Origin: Anaerolineae bacterium
Lineage (GTDB): Bacteria > Chloroflexota > Anaerolineae > Aggregatilineales > Phototrophicaceae
Length of the DNA stretch: 64,000 nucleotides
Reading direction: 5' to 3'
NCBI GenBank assembly: GCA_022820125.1
Contig: JAJEGA010000090.1
Span: forward strand, 38,911-102,910
The notes below the pieces were generated by a model, which made no database searches, was not told the DNA's origin, and saw only the letters and a list, made by a program, of their open reading frames with translations. This document shows positions 18,927 through 27,778 of the stretch, piece by piece. Position numbers and translations under genes: made by a program. Position 1 is the first letter of the stretch, and each line of letters opens with the position of its first letter.

Positions 18927-20084
18927 ATGCTCACCCACGATGCCCTGAAGCGAGATACCGCCCGCCGCGTCAAACGCGTGCAGGGTATGATGAAGGACAA
19001 GGACCTTGATGTCATCATCATCACCGGGCAGGCGATGCCCGGCGGCATGGGCGGCATCCGCTACTTGACCCACGCCCATCTATGGGGCGGCGTCGCCTAT
19101 GCCGTTCTCGGCGCCGATGACCCCTATCCCTGGCTGCAAGTCTGGAGTTCTTATCAAGCCGTCTGGAGCCGCAACGAGACCACCACCCTGCCCGAGCGCG
19201 TGTTATCGCCTTATGAAGACATCGTCGCCGCCACCGCCGCTAACGCCAAAGAATACGCGACTGGCAGCAAACGCATTGGCATGGTCAATATGGCCAAGCT
19301 GATGGGCTTGGGCACTTATCAAGCCTTTGTCAAGGAGTTGGACGGTTACGAGCTGGTCGAGGTGACGAACGAGTTTAACGAGATCCGGCAGATCAAATCG
19401 CCCTTCGAGCTCGAAGCCATCCAGCAGAACGGCGCCATCCTCGATTCGGCGATGGATGTATTCAAAGATGTCGCCGGCGTTGGCGCGCGCTATTGGGATG
19501 TCTGCGCCGCCGTCGAGGGTTACATCAAATCCTTCGGCGCCTTCTGGGGGCGGACGAAGCTTTCAATCGATGGCACGCCCTATACCGTGCCCACTCCCAA
19601 AGACCTGCGCATGAGCCGCGACGACATCATCAACTTCGAAATCGTCTACGAATCGCCTTATGGCTACTGGCTGGAGATGACAAGCGTCTTCTCCTTTGAT
19701 CCGCTGCCCGATGATGCGCAGGCTCTCCTTGACGGCTATCTGGCAGCCGTCGAAGCCTCATCGGCTGTGGCCAAAGCGGGCAATACTTTCCGCGATATCT
19801 CCGATGCCAACGACAAGGCATTACGCGATCGCGGCTTCCCGGTTGATGGCAAGCACACGCCCGATTGCCATAGCACCGGCCTCGATGGCAGCGATGGACC
19901 CAATTCGATGGGCGCGCCCGATTTCACGCTGCAGTCAAATATGGTACTCTCCTATCACCCGGGCACGGTGCTGGAGAACGATCGCGGCTTCTTGATCTCG
20001 GATAACTTCCTGGTGACGCCCGAGGGCGCCGTCCGCCTCTCGCCCCATCACGCCGATCGCTACTATATGCAGCTGGAGGCTTAG
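18927..20084 (+). CDS. M24 (Xaa-Pro peptidase/creatinase) family protein without metal ligands
   Basis: A 385-residue pita-bread-fold protein with an N-terminal creatinase_N-like domain (about 1-140) and a C-terminal M24 domain. The five metal ligands of Xaa-Pro aminopeptidases are not kept: the D...D pair in the 'DxGxxxxGYxSD' region reads NFEIVYESPYGYWLEM, the 'EPG' glutamate is His in SYHPGTV, and the last 'E-D' pair reads SDNFLV. A histidine is present in CHSTGLDG. This recalls creatinase-type, metal-independent C-N hydrolases rather than peptidases. The start is ATG 18927, with AAGGAG 10 nt upstream, although the open frame runs further back over the previous gene. It is probably an amidinohydrolase-like enzyme of unknown substrate. 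Confidence 0.82.
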   Translation: MLTHDALKRDTARRVKRVQGMMKDKDLDVIIITGQAMPGGMGGIRYLTHAHLWGGVAYAVLGADDPYPWLQVWSSYQAVWSRNETTTLPERVLSPYEDIVAATAANAKEYATGSKRIGMVNMAKLMGLGTYQAFVKELDGYELVEVTNEFNEIRQIKSPFELEAIQQNGAILDSAMDVFKDVAGVGARYWDVCAAVEGYIKSFGAFWGRTKLSIDGTPYTVPTPKDLRMSRDDIINFEIVYESPYGYWLEMTSVFSFDPLPDDAQALLDGYLAAVEASSAVAKAGNTFRDISDANDKALRDRGFPVDGKHTPDCHSTGLDGSDGPNSMGAPDFTLQSNMVLSYHPGTVLENDRGFLISDNFLVTPEGAVRLSPHHADRYYMQLEA

Positions 20085-20107
20085 ACCAGCCGCAACAGAA
20101 CAACAAT

Positions 20108-20177
20108 GTAGGGGCTGCCAATCTGGTCGCCCGCCCGCGCAAACGGGAATATGTAGGGGCGACCCCCGGCTCGCCCA
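20108..20177 (+). repeat. Two family A palindromes
   Basis: Copies at 20108-20134 and about 20153-20177, the second shortened. They lie between the M24 gene and the AAGGAG box of the MmgE/PrpD gene. Confidence 0.8.
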
Positions 20178-20193
20178 AAAAAGGAGCGCCACC

Positions 20194-21576
20194 ATGTCCA
20201 ATCAAACAGCCGTCTCAATCATTGGCGAATTTGTAGCAAATCGCCGCTACGAAGACCTTAGCGATCTCGCCATCACCCGCGCGCGCCAGGTCACGCTTGA
20301 TTTCATCGGCACGATGCTGGGCGGATACCAGACCGAGCTGGGCGCGCTCGCCGCGGATTATGCCGCGCAAATGCAGCCGGGCGATGCGGCTTCAATCGTC
20401 GGCGATGGGCGGCGCAGCGCGGTCGAAGGCGCGGCTTTTGCCAACGCCACCATGGGCAAATTCCTCGGCATGGACGACTCGCATCGCACCGCGGGCCACG
20501 TCGCCTCGCAGCTTGTGCCGGCCGCGCTGGCGCTGGGCGAGACGCTTGGGCTCTCCGGCGAGCAATACATCCTGGCGCTGGCGGTTGGCTACGATGTGAT
20601 GGACATGATCCATTCCGCCGTCGACGGTTGGCAGCGCGAACGCGGGCTCGATCACAAGAGCCAAGCGGGGACGTTGGGCAGCGCGGCGACCGCAGCCAAG
20701 GCGCTGGGCTTATCCGCCGAGAAGACGACCCAGGCCCTGGCGCTGGCGATGGACATGGCCTGCGGCACCGAGCAATACGTTTGGGATGCCGGCAGCTGCG
20801 ACACCAAAGACCTGCTCGCTGGCTACGGCGCGCGCAACGGCATCCACGCCGCCAAAATGGCTGACTTCGGCTTTCGTGGACCGCCCGGCGCCCTCGATGG
20901 CGAATACGGTTATTTCCACGCTTTTGGACCTGGGTATGACCCCGCCTTCCTCGAGACGATGGATGGCGAGGCTTTGGCGCGCACCGGCTTCAAACCGCAT
21001 GCCGGCTGCCGCCATGTTCACTCTTGCGTCGACGCCACGCATGACCTGCTCAAGTCCGGCGCGCCCGATCTCGCTGCCATCACCGCCATTGAAGTCGATA
21101 CCTACCTGGAAGCGATCACACCCGAGTTCCGCGTCAACTACGAACCGCAGACGGTCGGTCAAGCCGGCTTCAGCCTGCCGGTCACCGTCTCCGTCATCTT
21201 GACGCGCGGCAGTTGGTTCCGCGAAGATATCGAAACTTTTGACGAGCCGGAACAGCGGCGCCTGCGTCAATTGGTCAAGGTCGGGCTCGACGAAGACATC
21301 CAGGCTGGGCACCCCTTGACAAACGGCTGCGAAGTGCGCATCAAAACTGATGACGGCGCGCTATTCAAAGGGCGCGTCGAATTTGCCAAAGGCGAGCCGG
21401 AGAATATGCTGACGGAGGCCGAATTCGAAGAGAAGTTCCGCTACCTGGTCGGCGATATGCTGACGCCTGATCAAATCGCGCTCATACTGGATCGCTGCAG
21501 CGCCCTGGAAAATCTCACCGATGTCGGCGAACTCGTCCAGCTCACCGTCCCGCAGCTTGAACTGGCGCTGAAGTAA
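20194..21576 (+). CDS. MmgE/PrpD family protein (copy 1)
   Basis: A 460-residue member of the MmgE/PrpD family, whose characterised members are 2-methylcitrate dehydratase, cis-aconitate decarboxylase and iminodisuccinate epimerase. Typical blocks are DFIGTMLGGYQ, the GMDDSHRTAGH segment (family consensus D-D-xH...H/GH), GTEQYVWDAGS with CDTKDL, and KPHAGCRHVHSCVDA. Because it sits with an M24-like and an enolase-superfamily enzyme, an epimerase or dehydratase for a dicarboxylic amino-acid derivative is as plausible as methylcitrate metabolism; no prpB or prpC is present. A close paralogue lies at 27.8 kb. AAAGGAG precedes the ATG. Confidence 0.88.
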   Translation: MSNQTAVSIIGEFVANRRYEDLSDLAITRARQVTLDFIGTMLGGYQTELGALAADYAAQMQPGDAASIVGDGRRSAVEGAAFANATMGKFLGMDDSHRTAGHVASQLVPAALALGETLGLSGEQYILALAVGYDVMDMIHSAVDGWQRERGLDHKSQAGTLGSAATAAKALGLSAEKTTQALALAMDMACGTEQYVWDAGSCDTKDLLAGYGARNGIHAAKMADFGFRGPPGALDGEYGYFHAFGPGYDPAFLETMDGEALARTGFKPHAGCRHVHSCVDATHDLLKSGAPDLAAITAIEVDTYLEAITPEFRVNYEPQTVGQAGFSLPVTVSVILTRGSWFREDIETFDEPEQRRLRQLVKVGLDEDIQAGHPLTNGCEVRIKTDDGALFKGRVEFAKGEPENMLTEAEFEEKFRYLVGDMLTPDQIALILDRCSALENLTDVGELVQLTVPQLELALK

Positions 21577-21600
21577 TGGCCCGCCGCCCATCGAGACCGT

Positions 21601-21671
21601 GTAGGGGCGAGCCATCGGGTCGCCCGCCTGCCAGGAGCAAATCTGTAGGCGCGACTCTGTGAGTCGTCCAC
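21601..21671 (+). repeat. Two family A palindromes
   Basis: Copies at 21601-21627 and 21645-21671. The second (GTAGGCGCGACTC...GAGTCGTCCACC) covers the GTG at 21659 that opens the next reading frame, so that codon is not a credible start. Confidence 0.8.
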
Positions 21672-21682
21672 CGGAGCAAAAA

Positions 21683-22774
21683 ATGAAAATAACCAAGATT
21701 ACATCCACAATTGTCAAGATCTCGCGCAGCCGCGATTTAGCGACCGCCTACGGCGTCTCAACCTCGACCAATACTGTCGTCGTAAAAATGCAGACCGACG
21801 ACGGCATCACCGGCATCGGGCAGACGGTCTCGCCCGGCGCCTGGGGCGGCGACACGGTCGAGACTATCAAGCACCACATTGACGATCTCCTGGCGCCGGC
21901 GCTGGTCGGTGAAGACCCCTTCAATATCGAGGGGGCGCATCAGCTTATGTTCCAAGCCCACCGCAATGCCGTCAACGCCCGCACCGCGCTTGATTTTGCG
22001 CTATGGGATATCAAAGGCAAAGCGCTTGGCGCGCCGGTGTACGAATTGCTGGGCGGCGCGTGCATGCCCGGCGCCGTATGCCATGGTTTCGTCGAGCGGC
22101 AGGCGCCAGAAGCGATGGCGGCGCGCATTCAAGAAATGACCGCGGAAGCCGGCTGGACCTGGTATAAAACCAAGATCGGCTTCACCGTCGAAGAAGATAT
22201 CATCTGGTACCGTCAATTGCGCGAATTGGTCGGCGACGAGATCCGATTTCAGCTTGACGGCAATACCGGGTATACTCTCGGCGAGGGGGTGCAAGCGCTG
22301 ACCGCATTGGAGCGTCTGGGCGGCGTCGCGCTCTTTGAGCAGCCGGTGCGATATCTCGATGAGATGGCGCATCTGGCGGCGCGCCTGGAGACGCCCATTC
22401 AAGCCGACGAATCGACCGGCGGCGGCCCGCGCAGCGTCTACGAAATTGCGAGAGAACGAGCGGCGCATGTTTTGCATTACAAGATCCATCGTTATGGCGG
22501 CTTGCTGCCCTGCCAACGCATGTCGGCAATCGCCGAAGCCGCGGGCTTGGAGGTGTCGGTGGCGCCCTATTTCGATGTCATCGCCGCCGCCGCCGCGCAC
22601 CTGGCCGCCGCCACGCCGATCGCCAAGTGGCCCGCCGGTTTCTCGGATATGACGGATTCGATACTCGCCGAGCCTTATGAACCCGACGGTCAGATACTCA
22701 AGCCGCCGCCGGGACCCGGGCTGGGCGTTGAAATTGATGAGGACAAACTCGCTTACTACGCCGCTCTGCAGTGA
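21683..22774 (+). CDS. Mandelate racemase/muconate-lactonizing enzyme family protein (enolase superfamily)
   Basis: A 363-residue enolase-superfamily enzyme: capping domain (about 1-125) plus a (beta/alpha)7-beta barrel. Metal ligands are seen as D in FQLDGNTGY, E in ALFEQPV and the D/E pair in QADES. The acid-base lysines are in YKTKIGF (KxK) and YKIHRYGG, the arrangement of the muconate-cycloisomerase subgroup, which also contains dipeptide epimerases and N-acylamino-acid racemases. It abstracts the alpha-proton of a carboxylate; the exact substrate is open. The start is ATG 21683 (MKITKITS), with GGAG 7 nt before it, rather than the GTG inside the repeat. It lies downstream of MmgE/PrpD copy 1, probably in the same operon. 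Confidence 0.88.
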   Translation: MKITKITSTIVKISRSRDLATAYGVSTSTNTVVVKMQTDDGITGIGQTVSPGAWGGDTVETIKHHIDDLLAPALVGEDPFNIEGAHQLMFQAHRNAVNARTALDFALWDIKGKALGAPVYELLGGACMPGAVCHGFVERQAPEAMAARIQEMTAEAGWTWYKTKIGFTVEEDIIWYRQLRELVGDEIRFQLDGNTGYTLGEGVQALTALERLGGVALFEQPVRYLDEMAHLAARLETPIQADESTGGGPRSVYEIARERAAHVLHYKIHRYGGLLPCQRMSAIAEAAGLEVSVAPYFDVIAAAAAHLAAATPIAKWPAGFSDMTDSILAEPYEPDGQILKPPPGPGLGVEIDEDKLAYYAALQ

Positions 22775-22830
22775 CGCATTTGGCGAGAGTTCACAAGCGC
22801 GAGAGGAATAAGGAGGTCGCTATAGCCAAA

Positions 22831-22857
22831 TTGTCTGCACGAATCATCTGTTAATAT
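22831..22857 (+). promoter_or_regulatory. Possible sigma-70 promoter before the first family-5 binding protein
   Basis: TTGTCT (22831-22836) and TAATAT (22852-22857), with a short 15-nt spacer, about 30 nt before the GTG start. The -10 element is good, but the spacing is below optimum. Confidence 0.35.
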
Positions 22858-22887
22858 CTTGTCACGCAAACGCAGAAGGAGAGAACC

Positions 22888-24474
22888 GTGAAAACAGCAA
22901 GACTATTTCTACTTTTCAGCCTGGTCGCCCTCATCGGCGCCTTGGCGATTGTTCCGGCGACGGCGCAGGACGACATGTCCGAATTCGTCTTCGCCCACAG
23001 CGGGCCGATCCGCCCCATGGACGCCCACTCGCACTGGTATGGCTCCACCCACTGGATGCTGCGCCTATATTATGATTGCTTGATCGGGCGCGCGGCTGAT
23101 GGCGATGGTTACGATGCCGAAGCGGCGCACAGCTGGGAAGCCGTCGACGACACCACCTGGCGCTTCCACCTGCGAGAAGGCAATACCTTCCACAATGGCG
23201 AGCCGGTCAACGCAGAAGCCATCAAGTGGAATATCGACCGCGTCCGCCACCCCATCGGCGATATCCCGCTCTACCAGCAATGGGCATTCGTCAAAGAAGT
23301 CATCGTCGTCGATGACCTCACTGTCGACATCACCACCGAACAGCCCCACGCCTACTTCGAGTATGACGTCAGCTACAATGGCTGCGAGTTGATACCGCCC
23401 GCCTACTTCGAAGAAGTCGGCCAGGAAGAATTCAACCGCAACCCGGTCGGCTCCGGTCCCTACACTTTGGTCGAATTCAGCGAGAATGACCGCTATGTCT
23501 TTGAGGCTTGGGACGACTATCACAGCGGAAGACCCGAAGTGGACCGCGTCGTATTCCAGGTCATCCCCGAGCCGTCTGCGCAGGTCGCCGCGCTGCTCGC
23601 CGGGCAGATTGACATGATGACTGGCGTGCCCGTGCCCGACCGCGAAAACCTTGAAGCGGCCGACGGCATCAGCCTGCTCTATGGCAGCGCGAACGTCATG
23701 TACCACTACTACGCGCGCTCCAGCACCGATGGCGGCGCCATGTCCGAGACCTATCCCGGTTATGAGCCGGCCACGCTGGATGTCAACGTGCGTAAAGCCA
23801 TCAGCCATGCGCTCGATCGGCACTTGCTGGCGGAAGTGCACGGCGCCGCTGAGCCACGCCTGGCGCGCGTCTGCTCCTACTATCCGGAAGGCTTCGCCGA
23901 CAAATACGCCGATCCGGATGTCATCGCTGAATGGTACGATCCCGATCTGGCGCGTGAATATCTTGCGGCAGCCGGCTACGCCGAGGGTGAAGGACCCACC
24001 ATTTATATGGATTCCCCCGCCGTTGGGCGCGGCGGCAGCGCCAAGGAAGTCTCCGAAGTGGCCGCCGCCCTGCTTGAAGAAGTTGGTTTCACCGTTGACC
24101 TGACCGTCCGCGACGCCTCCGCATTCGCTGTTGAAGTACAGCGCAGCGGCAACAATCGCGAAATGATGCTGGCGGCGCTGGGCTGCGGCCCCGCTTTGCT
24201 GCCGCTCTTCTACCAATGCGACTGGTCCTCAGCCAATGACGCCATCTGCGTCGAGGAATGGGACGAAGTCGCGGACGCGATCCAGGTGACCATTGATATG
24301 GACGCCCGGCTCGATCTCTGGGAACAGTGGTGGGAACACTACATCGATTACGCGCAGACGATCACGGTCTTCGAGATCACCAATGTCATGGCGCTGAATA
24401 CAGCCGAGTTCGATTTCTCGCCACGCGCCGACGGCTGGATGATCTTCCGCGGTCTTGCACACGCGGATATGTAA
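22888..24474 (+). CDS. ABC transporter substrate-binding protein, family 5 (peptide/nickel type)
   Basis: A 528-residue extracytoplasmic solute-binding protein of SBP family 5 (DppA/OppA-like). The N-terminal signal is a KTAR start, a hydrophobic core and an ATAQDD cleavage region. There is no obvious lipobox cysteine. Typical segments are HSWEAVDDTTWRFHLREG, NGEPVNAEAIKWN, NPVGSGPYTL and DVNVRKAISHALDR. It delivers peptides or similar amphipathic solutes to the permease pair downstream. The start is GTG 22888, with AAGGAG 5-10 nt upstream. A 187-nt gap with two hairpins separates it from the permease genes. The ligand cannot be assigned. Confidence 0.93.
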   Translation: MKTARLFLLFSLVALIGALAIVPATAQDDMSEFVFAHSGPIRPMDAHSHWYGSTHWMLRLYYDCLIGRAADGDGYDAEAAHSWEAVDDTTWRFHLREGNTFHNGEPVNAEAIKWNIDRVRHPIGDIPLYQQWAFVKEVIVVDDLTVDITTEQPHAYFEYDVSYNGCELIPPAYFEEVGQEEFNRNPVGSGPYTLVEFSENDRYVFEAWDDYHSGRPEVDRVVFQVIPEPSAQVAALLAGQIDMMTGVPVPDRENLEAADGISLLYGSANVMYHYYARSSTDGGAMSETYPGYEPATLDVNVRKAISHALDRHLLAEVHGAAEPRLARVCSYYPEGFADKYADPDVIAEWYDPDLAREYLAAAGYAEGEGPTIYMDSPAVGRGGSAKEVSEVAAALLEEVGFTVDLTVRDASAFAVEVQRSGNNREMMLAALGCGPALLPLFYQCDWSSANDAICVEEWDEVADAIQVTIDMDARLDLWEQWWEHYIDYAQTITVFEITNVMALNTAEFDFSPRADGWMIFRGLAHADM

Positions 24475-24481
24475 TATAATC

Positions 24482-24530
24482 ACCCCCCTCTAAATCTCCC
24501 CCCATCGCGAGGGGGGGAGACTTGGGTAGC
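24482..24530 (+). repeat. C/T-G/A-rich hairpin (family B), copy 1
   Basis: CTCCCCCC-loop-GGGGGGGAG forms a strong stem directly after the binding-protein gene. It is one of two hairpins in this binding-protein/permease gap. Confidence 0.8.
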
Positions 24531-24608
24531 GCGTTGCGGTTGGGTTATGATTCTGCCACATCAAAGTGTCAGTAGAACGTAACCGGAAACCGCGCTCGAA
24601 TGCAGTCT

Positions 24609-24650
24609 GCCCCTCCCTGATGCTTCGGGGAGGGGGCCGGGGGAGGGGTT
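24609..24650 (+). repeat. C/T-G/A-rich hairpin (family B), copy 2
   Basis: GCCCCTCCC-loop-GGGGAGGGGGC followed by CGGGGGAGGGGTT. It ends 12 nt before the permease ATG, and its trailing GAGGGG may also serve as a poorly spaced ribosome-binding site. Confidence 0.82.
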
Positions 24651-24661
24651 AGTTAGCAACC

Positions 24662-25579
24662 ATGCGCGGATTCTTCATCAGCCGAATGGCGCAGTTGGTC
24701 GTGACCATGTTTATCGTATCCGTGGTCGTCTTCTTCATCCTGCGCCTCAGCGGCGACCCCATCCTGGTTGTAGCGCCCGATTTCTTCAGCGAGGAGCAAA
24801 TCGAGCAAATGCGCAAGTTTTGGGGCTTCGACCGACCGATCGGCGAGCAATACCTCAACTTCGTCACCAAAGCGATCACCGGCAATTTCGGCAAATCGTA
24901 TCTCGCGAAACGCCCGGCCATGGAGCTCGTCTTTGAACGCCTGGGCTACTCCTGGATACTGGCGGCGGCCGCGGCCGCCATCGGCTTAACGATCGCCGTT
25001 CCGCTCGGCATCCTTTCCGCCTTGAAGCGAAACAGCTTTATCGACTTGGTCATCACCTCGATGTCGTCCTTGGGCACCGCCATGCCCAGCTTCTGGCTCG
25101 GGCTCATGCTGATAATCGTCTTTTCAGTTCATTTGGGTCTGCTGCCCGTCTTTGGCGCCTTGGAAGCGAAATCTATCATCCTGCCCGCAGCCACGCTCGG
25201 CGTCGGTATGGCCGCCCGCCTTTCTCGCATGACCCGCTCCGCCATGCTTGAGGTGCTGAATCAGGACTACGTCCGCACCGCGCGCAGCAAAGGCTTGATG
25301 CACAAGACAGTCATTCTGCGGCACGCCCTGCGCAACGCCCTCATCCCGATCGTCACCGTATTCGGCTTGCAGCTTGGCTGGCTGCTGGGCGGCTCGGTTG
25401 TGGTCGAGAGCGTCTTCTCTTGGCCCGGCCTCGGGCGGCTGATGATTGACTCGATCAGCGTGCGCGATAATACAGTCGTGCAAGCCGGTCTGTTATTCTT
25501 TGCCTTGTCTTTTATTCTGATCAACTATGCGATTGATGTGATCTATATCATCCTGGACCCGCGAATCAAGTTCCAATAG
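24662..25579 (+). CDS. ABC transporter permease (DppB/OppB-like)
   Basis: A 305-residue inner-membrane permease with six predicted helices. It begins with the standard N-terminal helix and the RLSGDPI...FGFDRPIGEQYLNF region of DppB-type proteins. The EAA-like coupling loop is near ARSKGLMHKTVILRHALRNAL (cited by its ends ARSKGL and RHALRN). It forms the channel with the next gene for the solute captured by the binding protein at 22.9 kb. No ATPase gene is in this operon, so it must borrow one. The stop is 4 nt before the next ATG, giving translational coupling. Confidence 0.93.
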   Translation: MRGFFISRMAQLVVTMFIVSVVVFFILRLSGDPILVVAPDFFSEEQIEQMRKFWGFDRPIGEQYLNFVTKAITGNFGKSYLAKRPAMELVFERLGYSWILAAAAAAIGLTIAVPLGILSALKRNSFIDLVITSMSSLGTAMPSFWLGLMLIIVFSVHLGLLPVFGALEAKSIILPAATLGVGMAARLSRMTRSAMLEVLNQDYVRTARSKGLMHKTVILRHALRNALIPIVTVFGLQLGWLLGGSVVVESVFSWPGLGRLMIDSISVRDNTVVQAGLLFFALSFILINYAIDVIYIILDPRIKFQ

Positions 25580-25582
25580 CGT

Positions 25583-26515
25583 ATGACGATGGCACCCACA
25601 GAAAGCGCGCAAGGCGCAAAAGACATTGCCATTGCCGACATGCCGGCCCGCCGCAGCCCTGCCCTGCAGCTTCTGTCCATCTTGCTCAAAAGCCCGGTCG
25701 GCGTCGCCGGCAGCCTCATCGTATCCGCTGTCGTGCTATTGGCTTTTATAGGACCGCTGATATCGCCTCACGATCCCTTGAACCGGAACATTCGCTCGCG
25801 CTTCAAACCCCCGGGTTTTGTTGATCAAAACGGCAACGTATACTCGCTTGGCAACGACCAGCTCGGTCGCGATATCTTTAGCCGCATCATCGCGGGCAGC
25901 CGCGTTTCCGTGCTGGTTGGCGTTGTTTCCGTCCTCATCTCGGGCACCATCGGCGTCATCTACGGCCTCATCAGCGGCTTTGTCGGCGGCATCATCGACA
26001 GCATCCTCATGCGCATCGTCGATGGCTTGCTGTCCATCCCCTTCATCATTCTGGTCATCGCCATATCAGGGGTCGTCGGCGCGGGTTTGTCCACGCTGAT
26101 TCTCATTCTCGGCTTCACCGGCTGGATTACTTATGCCCGCGTCATCCGCGGCGAGGTGCTCAAAGTGCGCGAAATGGAATATGTCATCGCCGCTTACGCC
26201 CTCGGTCAAAGCCGCCTCAAAGTCATGTTTCTGCATATTCTGCCGAATGTCGTCGCCTCCGCTATCGTGCTGGCGGCGGTGCAAGTTGGCGTGACCATCC
26301 TGGCGGAATCATCGCTCAGCTTCCTCGGCTTGGGCGTCAAACCGCCGACCGTGACCTGGGGCTTGATGCTTTCCGATGGCCGGCAATACATCAACAGCGC
26401 CTGGTGGATGACCTTATATCCCGGCATCGCCATAACCATCACAGTGCTCGGCGTCGTCTTCCTGGGCGATTGGCTGCGCGATTTCCTCGATCCCAACGTC
26501 CGCGGCCGCGCCTGA
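25583..26515 (+). CDS. ABC transporter permease (DppC/OppC-like)
   Basis: A 310-residue second permease subunit of the peptide-type importer. The N-terminal cytoplasmic leader is followed by a first helix, the conserved loop LGNDQLGRDIFSRII, an EAA-like loop (YALGQSRLKVMFLHILPN) and the typical terminal SFLGLGVKPPTVTWGLML and FLGDWLRDFLDP motifs. Its TGA overlaps the ATG of the aminotransferase that follows (TGATG), which ties that enzyme to transport. Confidence 0.94.
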   Translation: MTMAPTESAQGAKDIAIADMPARRSPALQLLSILLKSPVGVAGSLIVSAVVLLAFIGPLISPHDPLNRNIRSRFKPPGFVDQNGNVYSLGNDQLGRDIFSRIIAGSRVSVLVGVVSVLISGTIGVIYGLISGFVGGIIDSILMRIVDGLLSIPFIILVIAISGVVGAGLSTLILILGFTGWITYARVIRGEVLKVREMEYVIAAYALGQSRLKVMFLHILPNVVASAIVLAAVQVGVTILAESSLSFLGLGVKPPTVTWGLMLSDGRQYINSAWWMTLYPGIAITITVLGVVFLGDWLRDFLDPNVRGRA

Positions 26516-27702
26516 TGCCGCCACGCTTCCGCGTTCCCCGCTCGCGCGCAAACGAGACCCATCGGGCAATGCGCGCTGAAATCATCGCCGCCCTCGAACC
26601 CATTCTCTTCGGCGATTATCGCCAGAGCTACGCCATCCGCGCCGAGCTGGAGAATGCCTTCGCCGCCGAGGTTGGCGCCAATTTCGCCGTCGCCGTCCAT
26701 TCCGGCACGATCGGGCTCTTCCTCGCCCTGCGCGCTTGTGATATTGGACCCGGCGATGAAGTGATCACCGTCGCCAATTCGGACATTTCCACCACCGGCG
26801 CCATCAGCCAATGCGGCGCCACGCCTATTTTGTGCGATGTGCTCGAAGACGACTACACCATTGATCCCGCACTCGTCGAAGCGCTGATTTCACCCAAGAC
26901 GCGCGCCATCCTGCCGGTCGATCTGCACGGTCACCCGGCGAATGTCAAGACGCTGCGTCCTCTCGCCGACCGCCACGGGCTGAGAATCGTTGAAGACGCC
27001 GCGCTCGCCACCGGCGCCCAGGACTACGGGTTGCCCTTAGGCGCCTTCGCCGATGTCGCCATGTTCAGCTTCGCGCCCTTCAAACCGCTCGGCAGCGCCG
27101 GCAATGGCGCCATGGTCGTAACTGATGACGACGCCATTCACGACAAGCTGCGGCTTTTATCCAGCTACGGTCACAGTGACGTGGCTGTGTCTACGCGCCA
27201 CCCCGCCGCCGACGTCCCAGCCGGCTATCAAGACTACATCGCCGAAGGTTACAACGTCCCGCTTGATGGCTTGCAGGCCGCGCTCGTATTAAAAAAGCTG
27301 CCCCACCTGGGCGAGTGGACTGAGAAACGCCAAGCTATCGCCGCCGCCCTGGAAGCGGGCTTCGCCGATACCGCCGCTCATACGCCGCGCTTCCGCCCCG
27401 AATCCGCGCCTACATTCCGTTCCTACGCCATCCGAGTCGACTGCCAGGACAAGCTGCACAGCGCGCTGCGCGATGCTGGCATCGAAGCGGTAATCCATTA
27501 CGCGCCGCCAATTCATCGCTACACCGTCTACGCCGGAAGCGGCAGTGTCTACGCGCCACCCGGTCTGCCTGGGGCGGACAATCTGCCGGTGACCGACATG
27601 CTCGCCCGTCAATACGTCAATCTGCCCGTCACACCCGAGCTGACGGCGGATGAGGTAAACTACATGATTGAGACAGCAAAAGAACTCTTACAGGATATGT
27701 AG
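26515..27702 (+). CDS. DegT/DnrJ/EryC1-family PLP aminotransferase
   Basis: A 395-residue fold-type I enzyme of the DegT family, which usually aminates or deaminates keto sugars, though some members act on other ketones. Motifs: HSGTIGLFLAL (phosphate loop), DVLEDDYTIDP, PVDLHGHPANV, IVEDAAL and SFAPFKPLGSAGNGA, which holds the Schiff-base lysine. The start is ATG 26515, overlapping the permease stop; the longer open frame lies inside the permease gene. Being translationally coupled to a peptide-type permease is unusual for this family and suggests action on an imported amino compound (inference). The TAG stop is supplied by a family A palindrome at 27699. Confidence 0.87.
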   Translation: MPPRFRVPRSRANETHRAMRAEIIAALEPILFGDYRQSYAIRAELENAFAAEVGANFAVAVHSGTIGLFLALRACDIGPGDEVITVANSDISTTGAISQCGATPILCDVLEDDYTIDPALVEALISPKTRAILPVDLHGHPANVKTLRPLADRHGLRIVEDAALATGAQDYGLPLGAFADVAMFSFAPFKPLGSAGNGAMVVTDDDAIHDKLRLLSSYGHSDVAVSTRHPAADVPAGYQDYIAEGYNVPLDGLQAALVLKKLPHLGEWTEKRQAIAAALEAGFADTAAHTPRFRPESAPTFRSYAIRVDCQDKLHSALRDAGIEAVIHYAPPIHRYTVYAGSGSVYAPPGLPGADNLPVTDMLARQYVNLPVTPELTADEVNYMIETAKELLQDM

Positions 27703-27762
27703 GGGCGAGCCTTGGCTCTCCCGCGAAGTAGAATATTGCGGCATCCCGCTGGCTCGCCCCCC
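27699..27762 (+). repeat. Two family A palindromes, the second degenerate
   Basis: Copies at 27699-27724 and about 27735-27762, between the DegT-family gene and the AAGGAG box of the MmgE/PrpD gene. The first contains the stop codon of the upstream gene. Confidence 0.7.
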
Positions 27763-27778
27763 ATAAAGGAGAAACCTC

